Shown here one piece after another: positions 52,687 to 60,781 of a stretch of 64,000 nt of DNA. Origin of the DNA: Desulfatiglans anilini DSM 4660 (GTDB lineage: Bacteria > Desulfobacterota > DSM-4660 > Desulfatiglandales > Desulfatiglandaceae); assembly GCF_000422285.1 (NCBI RefSeq), contig NZ_AULM01000003.1:124001-188000 (forward strand), in the 5' to 3' direction. The position numbers and the translations under genes were made by a program. The notes beneath the pieces were generated by a model. That model had not been told where the DNA came from, ran no database searches, and was given only the letters and a program-made list of their open reading frames with translations. The stretch's first letter is position 1, and each line of letters begins with the position of its first letter.

Positions 52687-53857
52687 GGCTGAGCGCCGGC
52701 CCCGCTTGCATGAGTTCGACCATACGGCGTTTGCCCTCTTCGACGGCCTCCGCGATCTCTTTTTCGTTGCGTGTGGCCAACTGGCGCATCTCGTTGATGA
52801 GGCTGTGGGATTTCTCCTGGAAGCTGATCACGGCGGCGACAAGCGCTTTGACGGACTCGGCCTTGAGCGTCGGGCCGTAGCCCGCGCGCAGCGCCTCTTC
52901 CTGGACTTTCCCGCCCACTTCCGCGATGGTCTCCAGGCCCTTGTTGATGCCCTCTTTCATGGCTTCCAGCGTGCGGGTGCTCTCGTGCAGGCCCTGCATG
53001 CTCGTAAAAGAGGCGTTCAGGGCCGTGAAGACGGTTTCATTCGTGCCGAAAAAGGACACCGCCTGGGAGTAGACACGCTCCTTTACAGAGGTCGACTGGA
53101 CCAGCCGGGCCATCACGACCTCCGTCGTATTGTAGCTCACCGACAGGTTCTCCGCGAGGTCCTTGGCAATCTGGTAGCGCTTGTCCTTTTCCTGGAGTTC
53201 ACGCAGACGCTCGTCACGTCCGAGCTCCAGCCGGGCGATCTGCTCGCGGTCTCCCTCCGTGTAGGCCTCGAGCGAACGGGATGCCTCTTCGAGCCCGGCC
53301 TTGCTGCCGGCCACGGCCTCCTCCGCCTTTTTCAGGATCTGAAAAGCCATGACCTGGGACTCTTTCAAGGCCCCGCGAAAATCCTGGTAGGCCTCGAGGA
53401 TCCGGTGCTCGCGTTCGATCTGATCCTTGGTGTCGGCGGTCACCTCGAGATAGGTTTCCTTGATGTCCTCGAACCGGCTCGGGATGCTGCCCCGGGTCAC
53501 CTTCATCCAGGCATTCTGGATCCTCTCCATGGTGGAAATCCGTCCGTCTTCCAGCTGGTCCACCATCGCTTTTGCATCATCCCGAATGCTGTCGAAGGCC
53601 GAGGTGATCTTTTCGTAACGCTCACCCACCTTCATCAGGGTGATTTGTTCGCGGACCACCTGGTTGAAGACCGAACTGTGGCTCAAGGTCCGCGCGACAG
53701 CCACGGCCTTTTCTTCGTCCAGGTCGCTGATCTGACTGATCAGCGCAACGATCGGCGCCTCGTTCGGCTTCTCCGGCAGAAGCCCCATTTCCCGCAATCC
53801 GCCTAATGCCTTGTCGAGATACTTCAGAGGAGTGTTGATCAGTTCCGTGGCAGTCAT
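52679..53857 (-). CDS. coiled-coil protein of unknown function, first gene of the cluster
   Basis: The 392-residue product is almost entirely helical, with a PLLPEKPNEAP-like linker near residue 27 and continuous coiled coil from about 60. It has no signal, no transmembrane helix and no Cys. The style is reminiscent of TelA/YaaN-type toxic-anion-resistance proteins, but I cannot place it firmly. GGAG precedes the ATG. It begins the set with the DUF6384-like gene. Confidence 0.65.
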   Translation of the reverse strand: MTATELINTPLKYLDKALGGLREMGLLPEKPNEAPIVALISQISDLDEEKAVAVARTLSHSSVFNQVVREQITLMKVGERYEKITSAFDSIRDDAKAMVDQLEDGRISTMERIQNAWMKVTRGSIPSRFEDIKETYLEVTADTKDQIEREHRILEAYQDFRGALKESQVMAFQILKKAEEAVAGSKAGLEEASRSLEAYTEGDREQIARLELGRDERLRELQEKDKRYQIAKDLAENLSVSYNTTEVVMARLVQSTSVKERVYSQAVSFFGTNETVFTALNASFTSMQGLHESTRTLEAMKEGINKGLETIAEVGGKVQEEALRAGYGPTLKAESVKALVAAVISFQEKSHSLINEMRQLATRNEKEIAEAVEEGKRRMVELMQAGPALSHA

Positions 53858-54225
53858 GGAGGTCTCCTTTCAGGCCATTATAGTCATGGTGGCGCGTCTC
53901 ACACAGAAAATCCGCTGACTATCATACGCCAGAAACCCTTTTTAATGTACCGGATTTTTTCGTTGTCACGCCGGATGAGTCCGAAGCGGTTATCCCCATG
54001 CGACCCTCACTCGCATCCGACCTTAGCCGTGAAGAGGGTGCTTCTCTCATGGAAAAGCCTACACTCGGGGAAAGGACTCCTTCCGCAAAAAACCCCGCAA
54101 GCCTCATTCAGCCTGCGGGGTCCACGGAAGGGGTAAAACGAAGGGTTTCAACAATCTTGCCGGCGTCTGCGCGCTCTTCGGGAACAAGGCTCCACCCGGT
54201 GTCCCAGTCCAGGAGCCGCTGCGGC
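53858..54225. other. intergenic region between the coiled-coil cluster and the reductase
   Basis: About 370 bp with the terminator of the reductase gene (54085-54121). No gene or clear promoter is seen in the rest. Confidence 0.5.
54085..54121 (-). terminator. terminator of the FAD/rhodanese reductase gene
   Basis: On the minus strand ACCCCGCAGGCT pairs with AGGCTTGCGGGGT in a near-perfect stem, followed by TTTTT (A run at 54087-54092 on plus). It lies about 105 bp after the gene. Confidence 0.8.
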
Positions 54226-55932
54226 CTACAGATCCCCCGGCCATTTCTTGACGGCGGCCATCCCCCCCTGCAGGTTGAAGGTGTCGTGGAACCCCATTTC
54301 ATCCAGGAAGACCTGCGCCTCGTACGAGCGTACGCCCGTATTGCAGATCAGGACGATCCGTTTGTCTTTGGGCACCTCGGAGAGCCTGCTGCGAAGCTCG
54401 TCCTGCGGGATGCTCTTCCAGTGATCCGGATACTTCTTGACATAGGCCTCGGCGTTGCCCCAGTTCCGGCAATCCATGAAAAAGGTCTCCCCCTTTTCAC
54501 GCTGATCCCACCACTCGGCAAACTGATCGGTGTCCATGACACGGTTTTTCCCATCGAGCATGTTTTCCGCCGCGTTCCCCAGGGCGTTCAACACGTCCAT
54601 CGCCGACGAGAAAGGCGGCGAGTAGGGCAGTTCCAGATTGCTGATGTCCTCCGTCGTCGGCCTGTGCTTGAGGATGGCCGCCACGGCGCTGATGCGGGCC
54701 AGAAGGCCGTCCCCCTTGTTGCCGATCCCCTGGATCCCCAGGACCCGCCGGGAGCCTCTTTCCACCACCAGTTCGAGGTAGAGGAGGTCCTTTTCCGGGT
54801 AGAAATGGGCCCTGTCGAACTGCACCACGAAGGTGGCGGCGGCATCGAACCCTTCCCGTTCGGCCACGCTCGGGCACAGGCCGCTGCTGGAGACCGACAC
54901 GTCGAAGAGCTTGACCACGAAACTGCCGACGGCCCCTTCGAATTCGGCCCGCCCCCCGGCAAGATTGGTCCCGATCACGCGACCCTGGCGATTCGCGAGA
55001 GAACCGAGCGGCCAATAACCCGGTTTGCCCGTGATGAGATTCGGGATCTCCACGCAATCGCCTCCGGCGTAGATCAGCGGATCGGAGGTCTGCATGCGCT
55101 TGTTGACCATGATGGCTCCCCGCTCCGAGACCGCCAGTCCGGCCTCCCTCGCCAGGTCCACGTTGGGCGTTACACCCACGGCCATCACCACCAGGTCGGC
55201 CTCCAGAGTGCCTCGTCCAGTCAGCACCCCCGCGACATGCCCTTCACCCTCGATCCGGCGCACCTCCTCACCCATCTGGAATGCCACGCCGTTCTCCTCC
55301 ATGTGCCGCTGGGCCATCCGAGCCAAGGTGGGGCTGACGATGTTCGGGAGGATCTGGTCTTGAATCTCCACCACAGTGGTTTCGATCCCCCAGAGATCGC
55401 TCATGGCCTCAGCCATCTCGAGCCCTATCGCACCCGCTCCGATCACGACGGCCCTGCCGACCTGCCCCTCGGCGATCCGCGCCTTGATCTGGACCGCTTC
55501 ATCGAGGCTGGAAACCGTGAAGACCCCCTCGAGTTCAGCGCCGGGGATCGGCAGGCGCCTGGGCCTGCTGCCGGTGGCCAGCACCAGCTGATCGTAGGCG
55601 ATCTCGCTCTCCCTGCCCGTCTTCCGATCGACGATGCGGAGCTTCCTGCCCTCCCGATCGATCGCTGTGGCACGGGTCTCCGTCATCACCTCGATCCCTT
55701 TGGCGTCCTTGAAAAACCGCTCATCGCGCAGCATATGAAAACTGGTCGACTGCAGCTGGTCCGGGTCGCTGACATCCCCCGACACATAATAAGGAATCCC
55801 GCAACCGCCGTAAGAGATCATACTGCCCTGATCGACCATGATGACACGGGATCCAGGTTCGAGCCGCTTGAAACGGCAGGCCGCCTTGGGACCCAAGGCG
55901 ACGGCTCCAACAATGACAATCGTCTGAGACAT
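54226..55932 (-). CDS. FAD-dependent CoA-disulfide/persulfide reductase with rhodanese domain (NPSR-like)
   Basis: The ATG at 55932 with GGGAG upstream gives 568 residues. The N-terminal flavoprotein disulfide reductase has an FAD site (IVIVGAVALGPKAACRFKR; note GAVALG instead of the common GGVAGG), the redox Cys in YGGCGIPYYVSG, and NAD binding around VIGAGAIGLEMAEAM. A C-terminal rhodanese domain (about 460-568) has active-site Cys in LICNTGVRS. This is the domain order of NADPH-dependent sulfur/CoA-persulfide reductases. It suits sulfur metabolism in a sulfate reducer. The frame upstream to 56211 has no RBS support. Confidence 0.87.
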   Translation of the reverse strand: MSQTIVIVGAVALGPKAACRFKRLEPGSRVIMVDQGSMISYGGCGIPYYVSGDVSDPDQLQSTSFHMLRDERFFKDAKGIEVMTETRATAIDREGRKLRIVDRKTGRESEIAYDQLVLATGSRPRRLPIPGAELEGVFTVSSLDEAVQIKARIAEGQVGRAVVIGAGAIGLEMAEAMSDLWGIETTVVEIQDQILPNIVSPTLARMAQRHMEENGVAFQMGEEVRRIEGEGHVAGVLTGRGTLEADLVVMAVGVTPNVDLAREAGLAVSERGAIMVNKRMQTSDPLIYAGGDCVEIPNLITGKPGYWPLGSLANRQGRVIGTNLAGGRAEFEGAVGSFVVKLFDVSVSSSGLCPSVAEREGFDAAATFVVQFDRAHFYPEKDLLYLELVVERGSRRVLGIQGIGNKGDGLLARISAVAAILKHRPTTEDISNLELPYSPPFSSAMDVLNALGNAAENMLDGKNRVMDTDQFAEWWDQREKGETFFMDCRNWGNAEAYVKKYPDHWKSIPQDELRSRLSEVPKDKRIVLICNTGVRSYEAQVFLDEMGFHDTFNLQGGMAAVKKWPGDL

Positions 55933-56595
55933 GGCACTCACTCCCTGGATAATCCTTCCCAGGCTCTTGCCGCGCCCTGGGAAGTCAAAGGGTTTCCACC
56001 CGTAAACGCAATTGCACCGACTGGTTGTCCTTCCAACTCCTGCCGCACACATCCCGAGTTTTTGAGACGTACGGACACCGGCAGCATCGAGCCGCGGCAA
56101 CCGCCACGGCCCTCCGCCGCACAACACAACGGCCGCCTGATCAGCCGATAGGGTTCTTTTCGGGTCGAAAACCGTTTTGAGACATGGCGCGCCTGACTCC
56201 TTCGCCCGCACGCACCGCAGGCGGATCGAATCGGGGTTATCCTAGAGCATCGGCTCGGAAAGGTTAAACTTTTTTTGTCTTTCGCCGCATTTCCTTTGGT
56301 GATATCGTAGGATTGAAGAACGCTAGGAGCGATCATGCGGAGATGATTTCCCGGCACAACCCCGTTTCCGATCCGGAAAGGAGAGTTTTTCTTCACACCC
56401 TTCGCATGTTCGATCCCACCCGTTCGGGGCGGGTCGCGGTTCTGCCAATACCAAGAAAATCAAACGTTTGGGCGGAGGCAGTCTGCAGGCCAACACACAA
56501 CCAAACCTGCAGATCGACGCCGAGATTGGCCAAAAAGACCCTTTCCGGATGAGGACTTCTCGAATCACATGACCCCCACCGCAGGAGGAAAGATC
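55933..56595. other. intergenic region with a full MITE-like copy
   Basis: About 660 bp between the divergent reductase and FGE-like genes. The right part is the MITE-like element (56332-56553). The left part (55933-56331) has a long open frame on the minus strand but no start with RBS or recognisable product. Confidence 0.55.
56332..56553 (+). repeat. full-length CCATCCGG MITE-like element, copy 2
   Basis: About 222 bp. The left end (GCGGAGATGATTTC) is diverged and the right end (GGCCAAAAAGACCCTTTCCG then GATG) is well kept. The interior holds the CTGCAGGCC, CTGCAGATCGACGCCGAGAT and CACCCGTTCGGGGCGGGTCG blocks in the same order as the other copies. It ends 42 bp before the FGE-like start codon. 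Confidence 0.8.
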
Positions 56596-57429
56596 ATGCG
56601 TTTTTCCCTGAAGCCGGCCTGCCGCCAAGCCCTGGTTTTCCTGCTCGCCGTCACAGCGGCCGCGGTTTTCCCTTATCTGAGCCGGGCCGCCGATGCAACC
56701 TTTGAAAACAGTCTGGGAATGACGTTCGCTCTGATCCCGGCCGGATCTTTCATGATGGGAAGCCCGGAAAACGAAGCAGGACGAGATGCCGATGAAGCCC
56801 TGCACGAAGTCCATATCTCGAAGCCGTTCTACCTCCAGACAACCGAAGTCACGGTGGGGCAGTGGCGCAGCGTGATGGGGTCCAGATGGTGGAAACGCGA
56901 CCGCGAGAGCATGAAGCCCATGACCAAGGTCTCCTGGTTCGATTGCGAGGACTTCGTCAAAAGGTTGAACGCCATGGGCGAGGGTACCTACCGCCTGCCA
57001 ACAGAGGCCGAGTGGGAATATGCCTGTCGCGCCGGAAGCCGGACCGCCTACGCCTGGGGAGACACCTTGACGTGCCGGCAGGCGCTCTTCGGGAACAACA
57101 GCATCAAGTCTCCCGAATGCATTCCCGCCGTGAAAGAGGCCGGGCTCGAGCCGGACGGGCCGGCACCGGTGGGCAGCTACCCCCCCAACGCCTGGGGCCT
57201 ATACGATATGCACGGGAACGTCTGGGAGTGGTGTCTCGGGTGGTACGGGAAATACCCTGCCGGACCGGTAACGGATCCTGCCGGCGTGGCGGATGACTCC
57301 ATGAAGGTCCGGCGAGGCGGCAGTTGGTTCAAAGGTCCACTGACATGCCGCTCCGCCAACCGTAACTTTGCGCACCCCGCCAGCCGATACCGGACACTGG
57401 GCTTCCGGGTTCTGCGGGTGGCCGATTGA
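56596..57429 (+). CDS. exported formylglycine-generating-enzyme-like (SUMF1) protein
   Basis: The ATG at 56596 with AGGAGGAAA upstream gives 277 residues with a Sec signal peptide (about 1-33, LVFLLAVTAAAVFPYLSRA). The FGE-sulfatase domain follows: FMMGSP, LPTEAEWEYACRAG, YDMHGNVWEWC, RRGGSWF and a C-terminal GFRVLRV. Only one Cys (TCRSANRN) sits in the usual active-site region, so genuine FGE chemistry is unproven; many paralogues are structural or peptidase-associated. No sulfatase gene is adjacent. Confidence 0.85.
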   Translation: MRFSLKPACRQALVFLLAVTAAAVFPYLSRAADATFENSLGMTFALIPAGSFMMGSPENEAGRDADEALHEVHISKPFYLQTTEVTVGQWRSVMGSRWWKRDRESMKPMTKVSWFDCEDFVKRLNAMGEGTYRLPTEAEWEYACRAGSRTAYAWGDTLTCRQALFGNNSIKSPECIPAVKEAGLEPDGPAPVGSYPPNAWGLYDMHGNVWEWCLGWYGKYPAGPVTDPAGVADDSMKVRRGGSWFKGPLTCRSANRNFAHPASRYRTLGFRVLRVAD

Positions 57430-57545
57430 GCGGGTAGCCCGATCAGGGCCGAACCACCGCAGACCGCATTCCCTGTCGAGGACCATCCCCGGGCAGCAAA
57501 CCCCGGCGACACCCTTTCCATGCAGGCGCAAACCGATAAATATCC

Positions 57546-58982
57546 ATGGGATTACGCAAAGGCCAACACATCCGGATCGAAATCGTCAAGGCCGCTTTCG
57601 GAGGTCGCGGGATCGGCCACTTCGAGGGCCGCGTTGTATTCGTCCAGCATGCCGTCCCCGGCGATATCCTGCAGGCACAGGTTGTCAAGAAAAAGCAGAA
57701 CTGGGCGGAGGCCCGCTTCGTGGGGCTGATCCGGCCGTCCAGCGACCGTATCGTCCCTCCCTGCCCATTCAGCGGGTATTGCGGCGGCTGTCAATGGCAG
57801 CATCTGACGTATGCAAGGCAGTTGGCGTACAAGCAATCTTTCGTATCGGAAAGCCTGGCCCACATCGGAGGACTTAACCATGTCACCGTGCACGAAGTCC
57901 TCCCATCCCCCGCCCGCTTCGGCTACCGCAACAAAATGGAATTTTCCTTTTCCGACAGACCGTGGCTCCTTCCTCATCAACTTGGCTCTGGCCTAGCCCC
58001 ACCCCCTTTTGCGCTCGGTCTGCATGTTCCCGGGACCTTTTTCAAGATCATCGATCTGGATTCGTGCCTTCTGCAGAATGAAGAAGGCAACGTCATTCTC
58101 TCGGTGGTCAAAGACTTCGCCCGGCAATCGGGGCTTCCTGCATACGGGCTGAAGAGCCACGCGGGCTTCTGGCGTTTCCTGACCGTCCGTCGTTCGGACG
58201 CATCCGGGCAATGGCTGGTCAATCTCGTAACGGCCCAAAGCAGGCCGGACACCATGCGCGCCCTCGCGGCGATGCTGGTCGAACGGATCGAAGGGGTCGC
58301 CACCGTGGTCAACAACATCCATTCAGGGAAGGCCTCCGTGGCCATCGGCAGCCGTGAAGACCTGATCTTCGGCGAGGGATTCCTCGAGGATCGGATCGGC
58401 CCTTACCGCTTCCGCATCTCAGCGAACTCCTTTTTCCAAACCAATACGGCCGCAGCCGAACTCCTTTACCGAACCGCCGGTCGATACGCCGGACTCACGG
58501 GGAAGGAAACCATCCTGGATCTCTACAGCGGGACCGGGACCATCCCGATTTTCCTTTCCGATCAGGCTGCACAGGTCACGGGGATCGAGATCAACCCCTC
58601 TGCAATCGAGGACGCCCGCAGGAATTGTGAAGTGAACCACATCCGAAACTGCCGCTTCCTATGCGGCGATACCCGAGAAATCCTCAAAACGATCGGGCAG
58701 GCCCCGGATGTGCTCATCGTCGACCCGCCCCGCGCCGGACTGCACCAGGCCGTTCTTCAGCAAATCATCGACCTGAGGCCCGAAAAGGTCGTTTATGTCT
58801 CCTGCAACCCGTCCACTCTCGCGCGGGATCTGGCCCTTCTCGCACCGGGATTCGAAACACTGGAGATCCAGCCTGTCGACATGTTCCCCCACACATACCA
58901 CGTCGAATCGGTGGCGCGCCTCGTCCGCCGCAGACCTTTCAGCGCTTTGGGCTCAACCCTCCCGGAGCATTCGACAGCCTGA
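57546..58982 (+). CDS. rlmD: 23S rRNA (uracil-C5)-methyltransferase RlmD/TrmA family
   Basis: The 478-residue product has an N-terminal TRAM domain, a [4Fe-4S] site CPFSGYCGGCQW with a later Cys (DSCLLQ), and the SAM-binding LDLYSGTGTIPIFL. The catalytic motif is VSCNPSTLARDLALL. It methylates a uracil in 23S rRNA; RlmD or RlmC assignment is not certain. The start at 57546 lacks a clear RBS. Confidence 0.9.
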   Translation: MGLRKGQHIRIEIVKAAFGGRGIGHFEGRVVFVQHAVPGDILQAQVVKKKQNWAEARFVGLIRPSSDRIVPPCPFSGYCGGCQWQHLTYARQLAYKQSFVSESLAHIGGLNHVTVHEVLPSPARFGYRNKMEFSFSDRPWLLPHQLGSGLAPPPFALGLHVPGTFFKIIDLDSCLLQNEEGNVILSVVKDFARQSGLPAYGLKSHAGFWRFLTVRRSDASGQWLVNLVTAQSRPDTMRALAAMLVERIEGVATVVNNIHSGKASVAIGSREDLIFGEGFLEDRIGPYRFRISANSFFQTNTAAAELLYRTAGRYAGLTGKETILDLYSGTGTIPIFLSDQAAQVTGIEINPSAIEDARRNCEVNHIRNCRFLCGDTREILKTIGQAPDVLIVDPPRAGLHQAVLQQIIDLRPEKVVYVSCNPSTLARDLALLAPGFETLEIQPVDMFPHTYHVESVARLVRRRPFSALGSTLPEHSTA

Positions 58983-59035
58983 AACCAAACCCATCCTGAT
59001 TCGTTTTCTTGGGCGGTCGGAACCTTAAAAAGTAT

Positions 59036-59316
59036 CCATCCGGAAATGATTTCCAAGTAGAACCCGGTTTCCAATCCTGAAATGAGGCTTTTTCTTCAAA
59101 CGCTGCGCGTGCTCAGGCCCACTTCTCTAATTGCACGGCTGCTGGCACCACATCAGCCACACGCTGCACGCGCTCAGTCCCAGTGCTTCGCGGCGGGTCC
59201 CGGCTTGGCCAATTTAAAGGAAATCAAGCGCTTCCGCAGAGGCGGCCTGCAGGTCGCCGCACAAGCAAACGTGCAGATTGACGCCGAGATTGGCCAAAAA
59301 GGCCTTTTCCGGATGG
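59036..59316 (+). repeat. full-length CCATCCGG MITE-like element, copy 3
   Basis: The 281-bp copy runs from CCATCCGGAAATGATTTCC to GGCCTTTTCCGGATGG. It matches copy 1 (reverse orientation) block by block, with an extra roughly 60-bp segment in the middle (around 59110-59175) that looks like a partial internal duplication (CTGCGCGTGCTCAG and CTGCACGCGCTCAG). It ends 14 bp upstream of the rpsU promoter -35 box. Confidence 0.88.
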
Positions 59317-59330
59317 AACCCAAAAAAAAG

Positions 59331-59358
59331 TTGACAGAGTTTGCGAAACTTGTATGAT
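59331..59358 (+). promoter_or_regulatory. promoter of the rpsU leader
   Basis: TTGACA (59331-59336) and TATGAT (59353-59358) are 16 bp apart, just after the MITE-like copy. It lies about 330 bp upstream of rpsU. Confidence 0.75.
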
Positions 59359-59364
59359 GGTTGG

Positions 59365-59667
59365 TCTAGAGTTTATCCGACGGAGAATCCCTGTCAGGGC
59401 GGGAGCCTTTCAGCCCCGGGTTCGAAGAAGGTTAAAGGGGGTGATTATTATATGAACAGATCCTTTCTTAGACACCATCCGGTGATGGATCCTTTCGGCA
59501 TAGGCAAGCTGGAAGCTCTTCTTTCCCGACGTGGGTGCCCCTTTCCTTCACGGCAGGTCGAAACCTCTCATCAGGTGGGCTGATGTGAAAACCGCACTGT
59601 AATGGGCTGTTAAGGCCCCGGAAGGTTAGGCAAGCACCTTCAGCTGTGCGCTGAGGTGCTTTTTTTA
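59365..59667 (+). promoter_or_regulatory. structured rpsU leader with attenuator
   Basis: The leader between promoter and rpsU contains a 43-codon ORF (59452-59583). A small GGGC/GCCC hairpin (59604-59618) follows, then a terminator (59632-59667: AAGCACC/GGTGCTT plus TCAGC/GCTGA, loop TGTGC, then TTTTTTT). An alternative stem GAAGGT (59621-59626) with ACCTTC (59636-59641) would break the terminator. The arrangement suggests transcription attenuation; the ligand or signal is unknown. I find no convincing match to a named riboswitch. Confidence 0.6.
59452..59583 (+). CDS. 43-residue leader peptide upstream of rpsU
   Basis: An ATG preceded by AAAGGGGGTGA at seven-base spacing opens a 43-codon frame (MNRSFLRHHPVMDPFGIGKL onward) ending in TGA 50 bp before the terminator. 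The strong RBS argues for translation. The peptide has two RR or HH pairs and no recognised motif. Its stop position relative to the hairpins suits ribosome-coupled attenuation. Confidence 0.5.
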   Translation: MNRSFLRHHPVMDPFGIGKLEALLSRRGCPFPSRQVETSHQVG

Positions 59668-59691
59668 TTTTTTGCATCGAGGTACGTCATT

Positions 59692-59877
59692 ATGAAGGTG
59701 ATCGTTCACAACAACCAGATCGAGAAAGCCATCAAGGATCTGAAACGGAAACTGACCAAGGAAGGATTCTTCTCAGAGATCAAGGAGAGACGCTTTTACG
59801 ACAAACCGAGCGTCCAGAAGAAGAAAAAGCAGGCCAAAGCTGCCAAGCGCCGACGTAAAAGGATGAAACGCATCTAA
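59692..59877 (+). CDS. rpsU: 30S ribosomal protein S21
   Basis: The 61-residue product MKVIVHNNQIEKAIKDLKRK onward, with a C-terminal Lys/Arg-rich tail, is S21. The ATG at 59692 is the family start; upstream in-frame codons lie in the terminator and T tract. GAGG precedes it. S21 is often regulated separately from other ribosomal proteins, in keeping with the leader. Confidence 0.95.
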   Translation: MKVIVHNNQIEKAIKDLKRKLTKEGFFSEIKERRFYDKPSVQKKKKQAKAAKRRRKRMKRI

Positions 59878-60015
59878 CCCCCGAAACCGTCTTCGGCAAG
59901 GCCTTGCCTGAGATACCGCTCTGGCTTCCTGGCAGAGCCTTGCCGCAGAACCCTGCACCAACCCCTGCCCCCCCCTCGTCCAGCCCAGAATGCCCTTCCC
60001 AAGTGGTTTTTCCGC

Positions 60016-60044
60016 TTGACAAAAATCAGCCTAATAGGTAAATA
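60016..60044 (+). promoter_or_regulatory. promoter candidate for the qrc operon
   Basis: TTGACA (60016-60021) and TAAATA (60039-60044) are 17 bp apart, about 65 bp upstream of qrcA. Confidence 0.6.
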
Positions 60045-60108
60045 CGCAAAAATTGTCAGTCAGGTGCCGGAGCAGATTGTAAACCCTTTCCGTAAGAGGC
60101 CTTACCAC

Positions 60109-60768
60109 ATGAAAAATCCAGCAGATTCCTCCGAAAAACCTTCGAAGGGTGGGTGGATCTTTTTCCTTATGGGTTTCATTGGATCACTGATCGTGGGGTG
60201 GGTGATCTTCCCCATGGTGCTTTACTCCAAACAGGCCCAGCCGATGAATTTCGACCATGCCTTGCACATGGATCCGGAGCGGGTGTTCGGCATCGACGGC
60301 GACACCGAGACGGAGCGTTGCCTGTTTTGCCACGCATTCCGGGACGACGGCACCTTTGCCGGGATTCCGAAACTGGAGAACTGCACCCAGTGCCATGACG
60401 ACCCTGACATGCCCCTGGGTGAAAGCGAAGAAGAGCAGGCCTTCTTGAACGAATATGTCGCTGATGAAAAGGAAATCCCCTGGCTGTCCTATTATCGCCA
60501 GCCCGATTGTGTCTATTTTTCCCATATCGCTCACGTCAACATGGGGCAGATGGAATGCGGCGTATGCCACGGAGATCACGGCCAGAGTGAAATCCTCCCG
60601 CCCTATGAGGAAAACCGGCTCACAGGTTACAGCCGCATGATTTGGGGCAAGCGGATCTCCGGATTCAAGGAGAACACCTGGGACCGGATGAAGATGGACG
60701 ACTGTGCCGAATGCCACACCGAAAAGGGGCAGGAACAGAACAACGCTTGCTTCGTCTGCCACAAGTAA
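60109..60768 (+). CDS. qrcA: menaquinone reductase multiheme cytochrome subunit QrcA
   Basis: The 219-residue product has one N-terminal membrane helix (about 16-40, FFLMGFIGSLIVGWVIFPMVL) and five CxxCH heme sites (CLFCH, CTQCH, CGVCH, CAECH, CFVCH). A further lone Cys (CVYFSH) may attach another heme. QrcA takes electrons from periplasmic cytochrome c3 for menaquinone reduction. The ATG at 60109 has AGAGG upstream; the upstream frame lies in the promoter region. Followed closely by qrcB. Confidence 0.9.
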   Translation: MKNPADSSEKPSKGGWIFFLMGFIGSLIVGWVIFPMVLYSKQAQPMNFDHALHMDPERVFGIDGDTETERCLFCHAFRDDGTFAGIPKLENCTQCHDDPDMPLGESEEEQAFLNEYVADEKEIPWLSYYRQPDCVYFSHIAHVNMGQMECGVCHGDHGQSEILPPYEENRLTGYSRMIWGKRISGFKENTWDRMKMDDCAECHTEKGQEQNNACFVCHK

Positions 60769-60781
60769 GGGGATGATTGCG

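Noticed and set aside
53998-56151. Plus-strand open frame of 717 codons opposite the FAD/rhodanese reductase
   Set aside because: Antisense shadow of a clearly identified flavoprotein; His/Pro/Arg-rich with no domain or RBS.
59540-59640. Resemblance of CCGCACTGTAATGGG and CCGGAAGG to a cobalamin riboswitch core
   Set aside because: Only short pieces match; the B12 box and overall order of conserved blocks are missing, and the downstream gene is rpsU, not a cobalamin gene.
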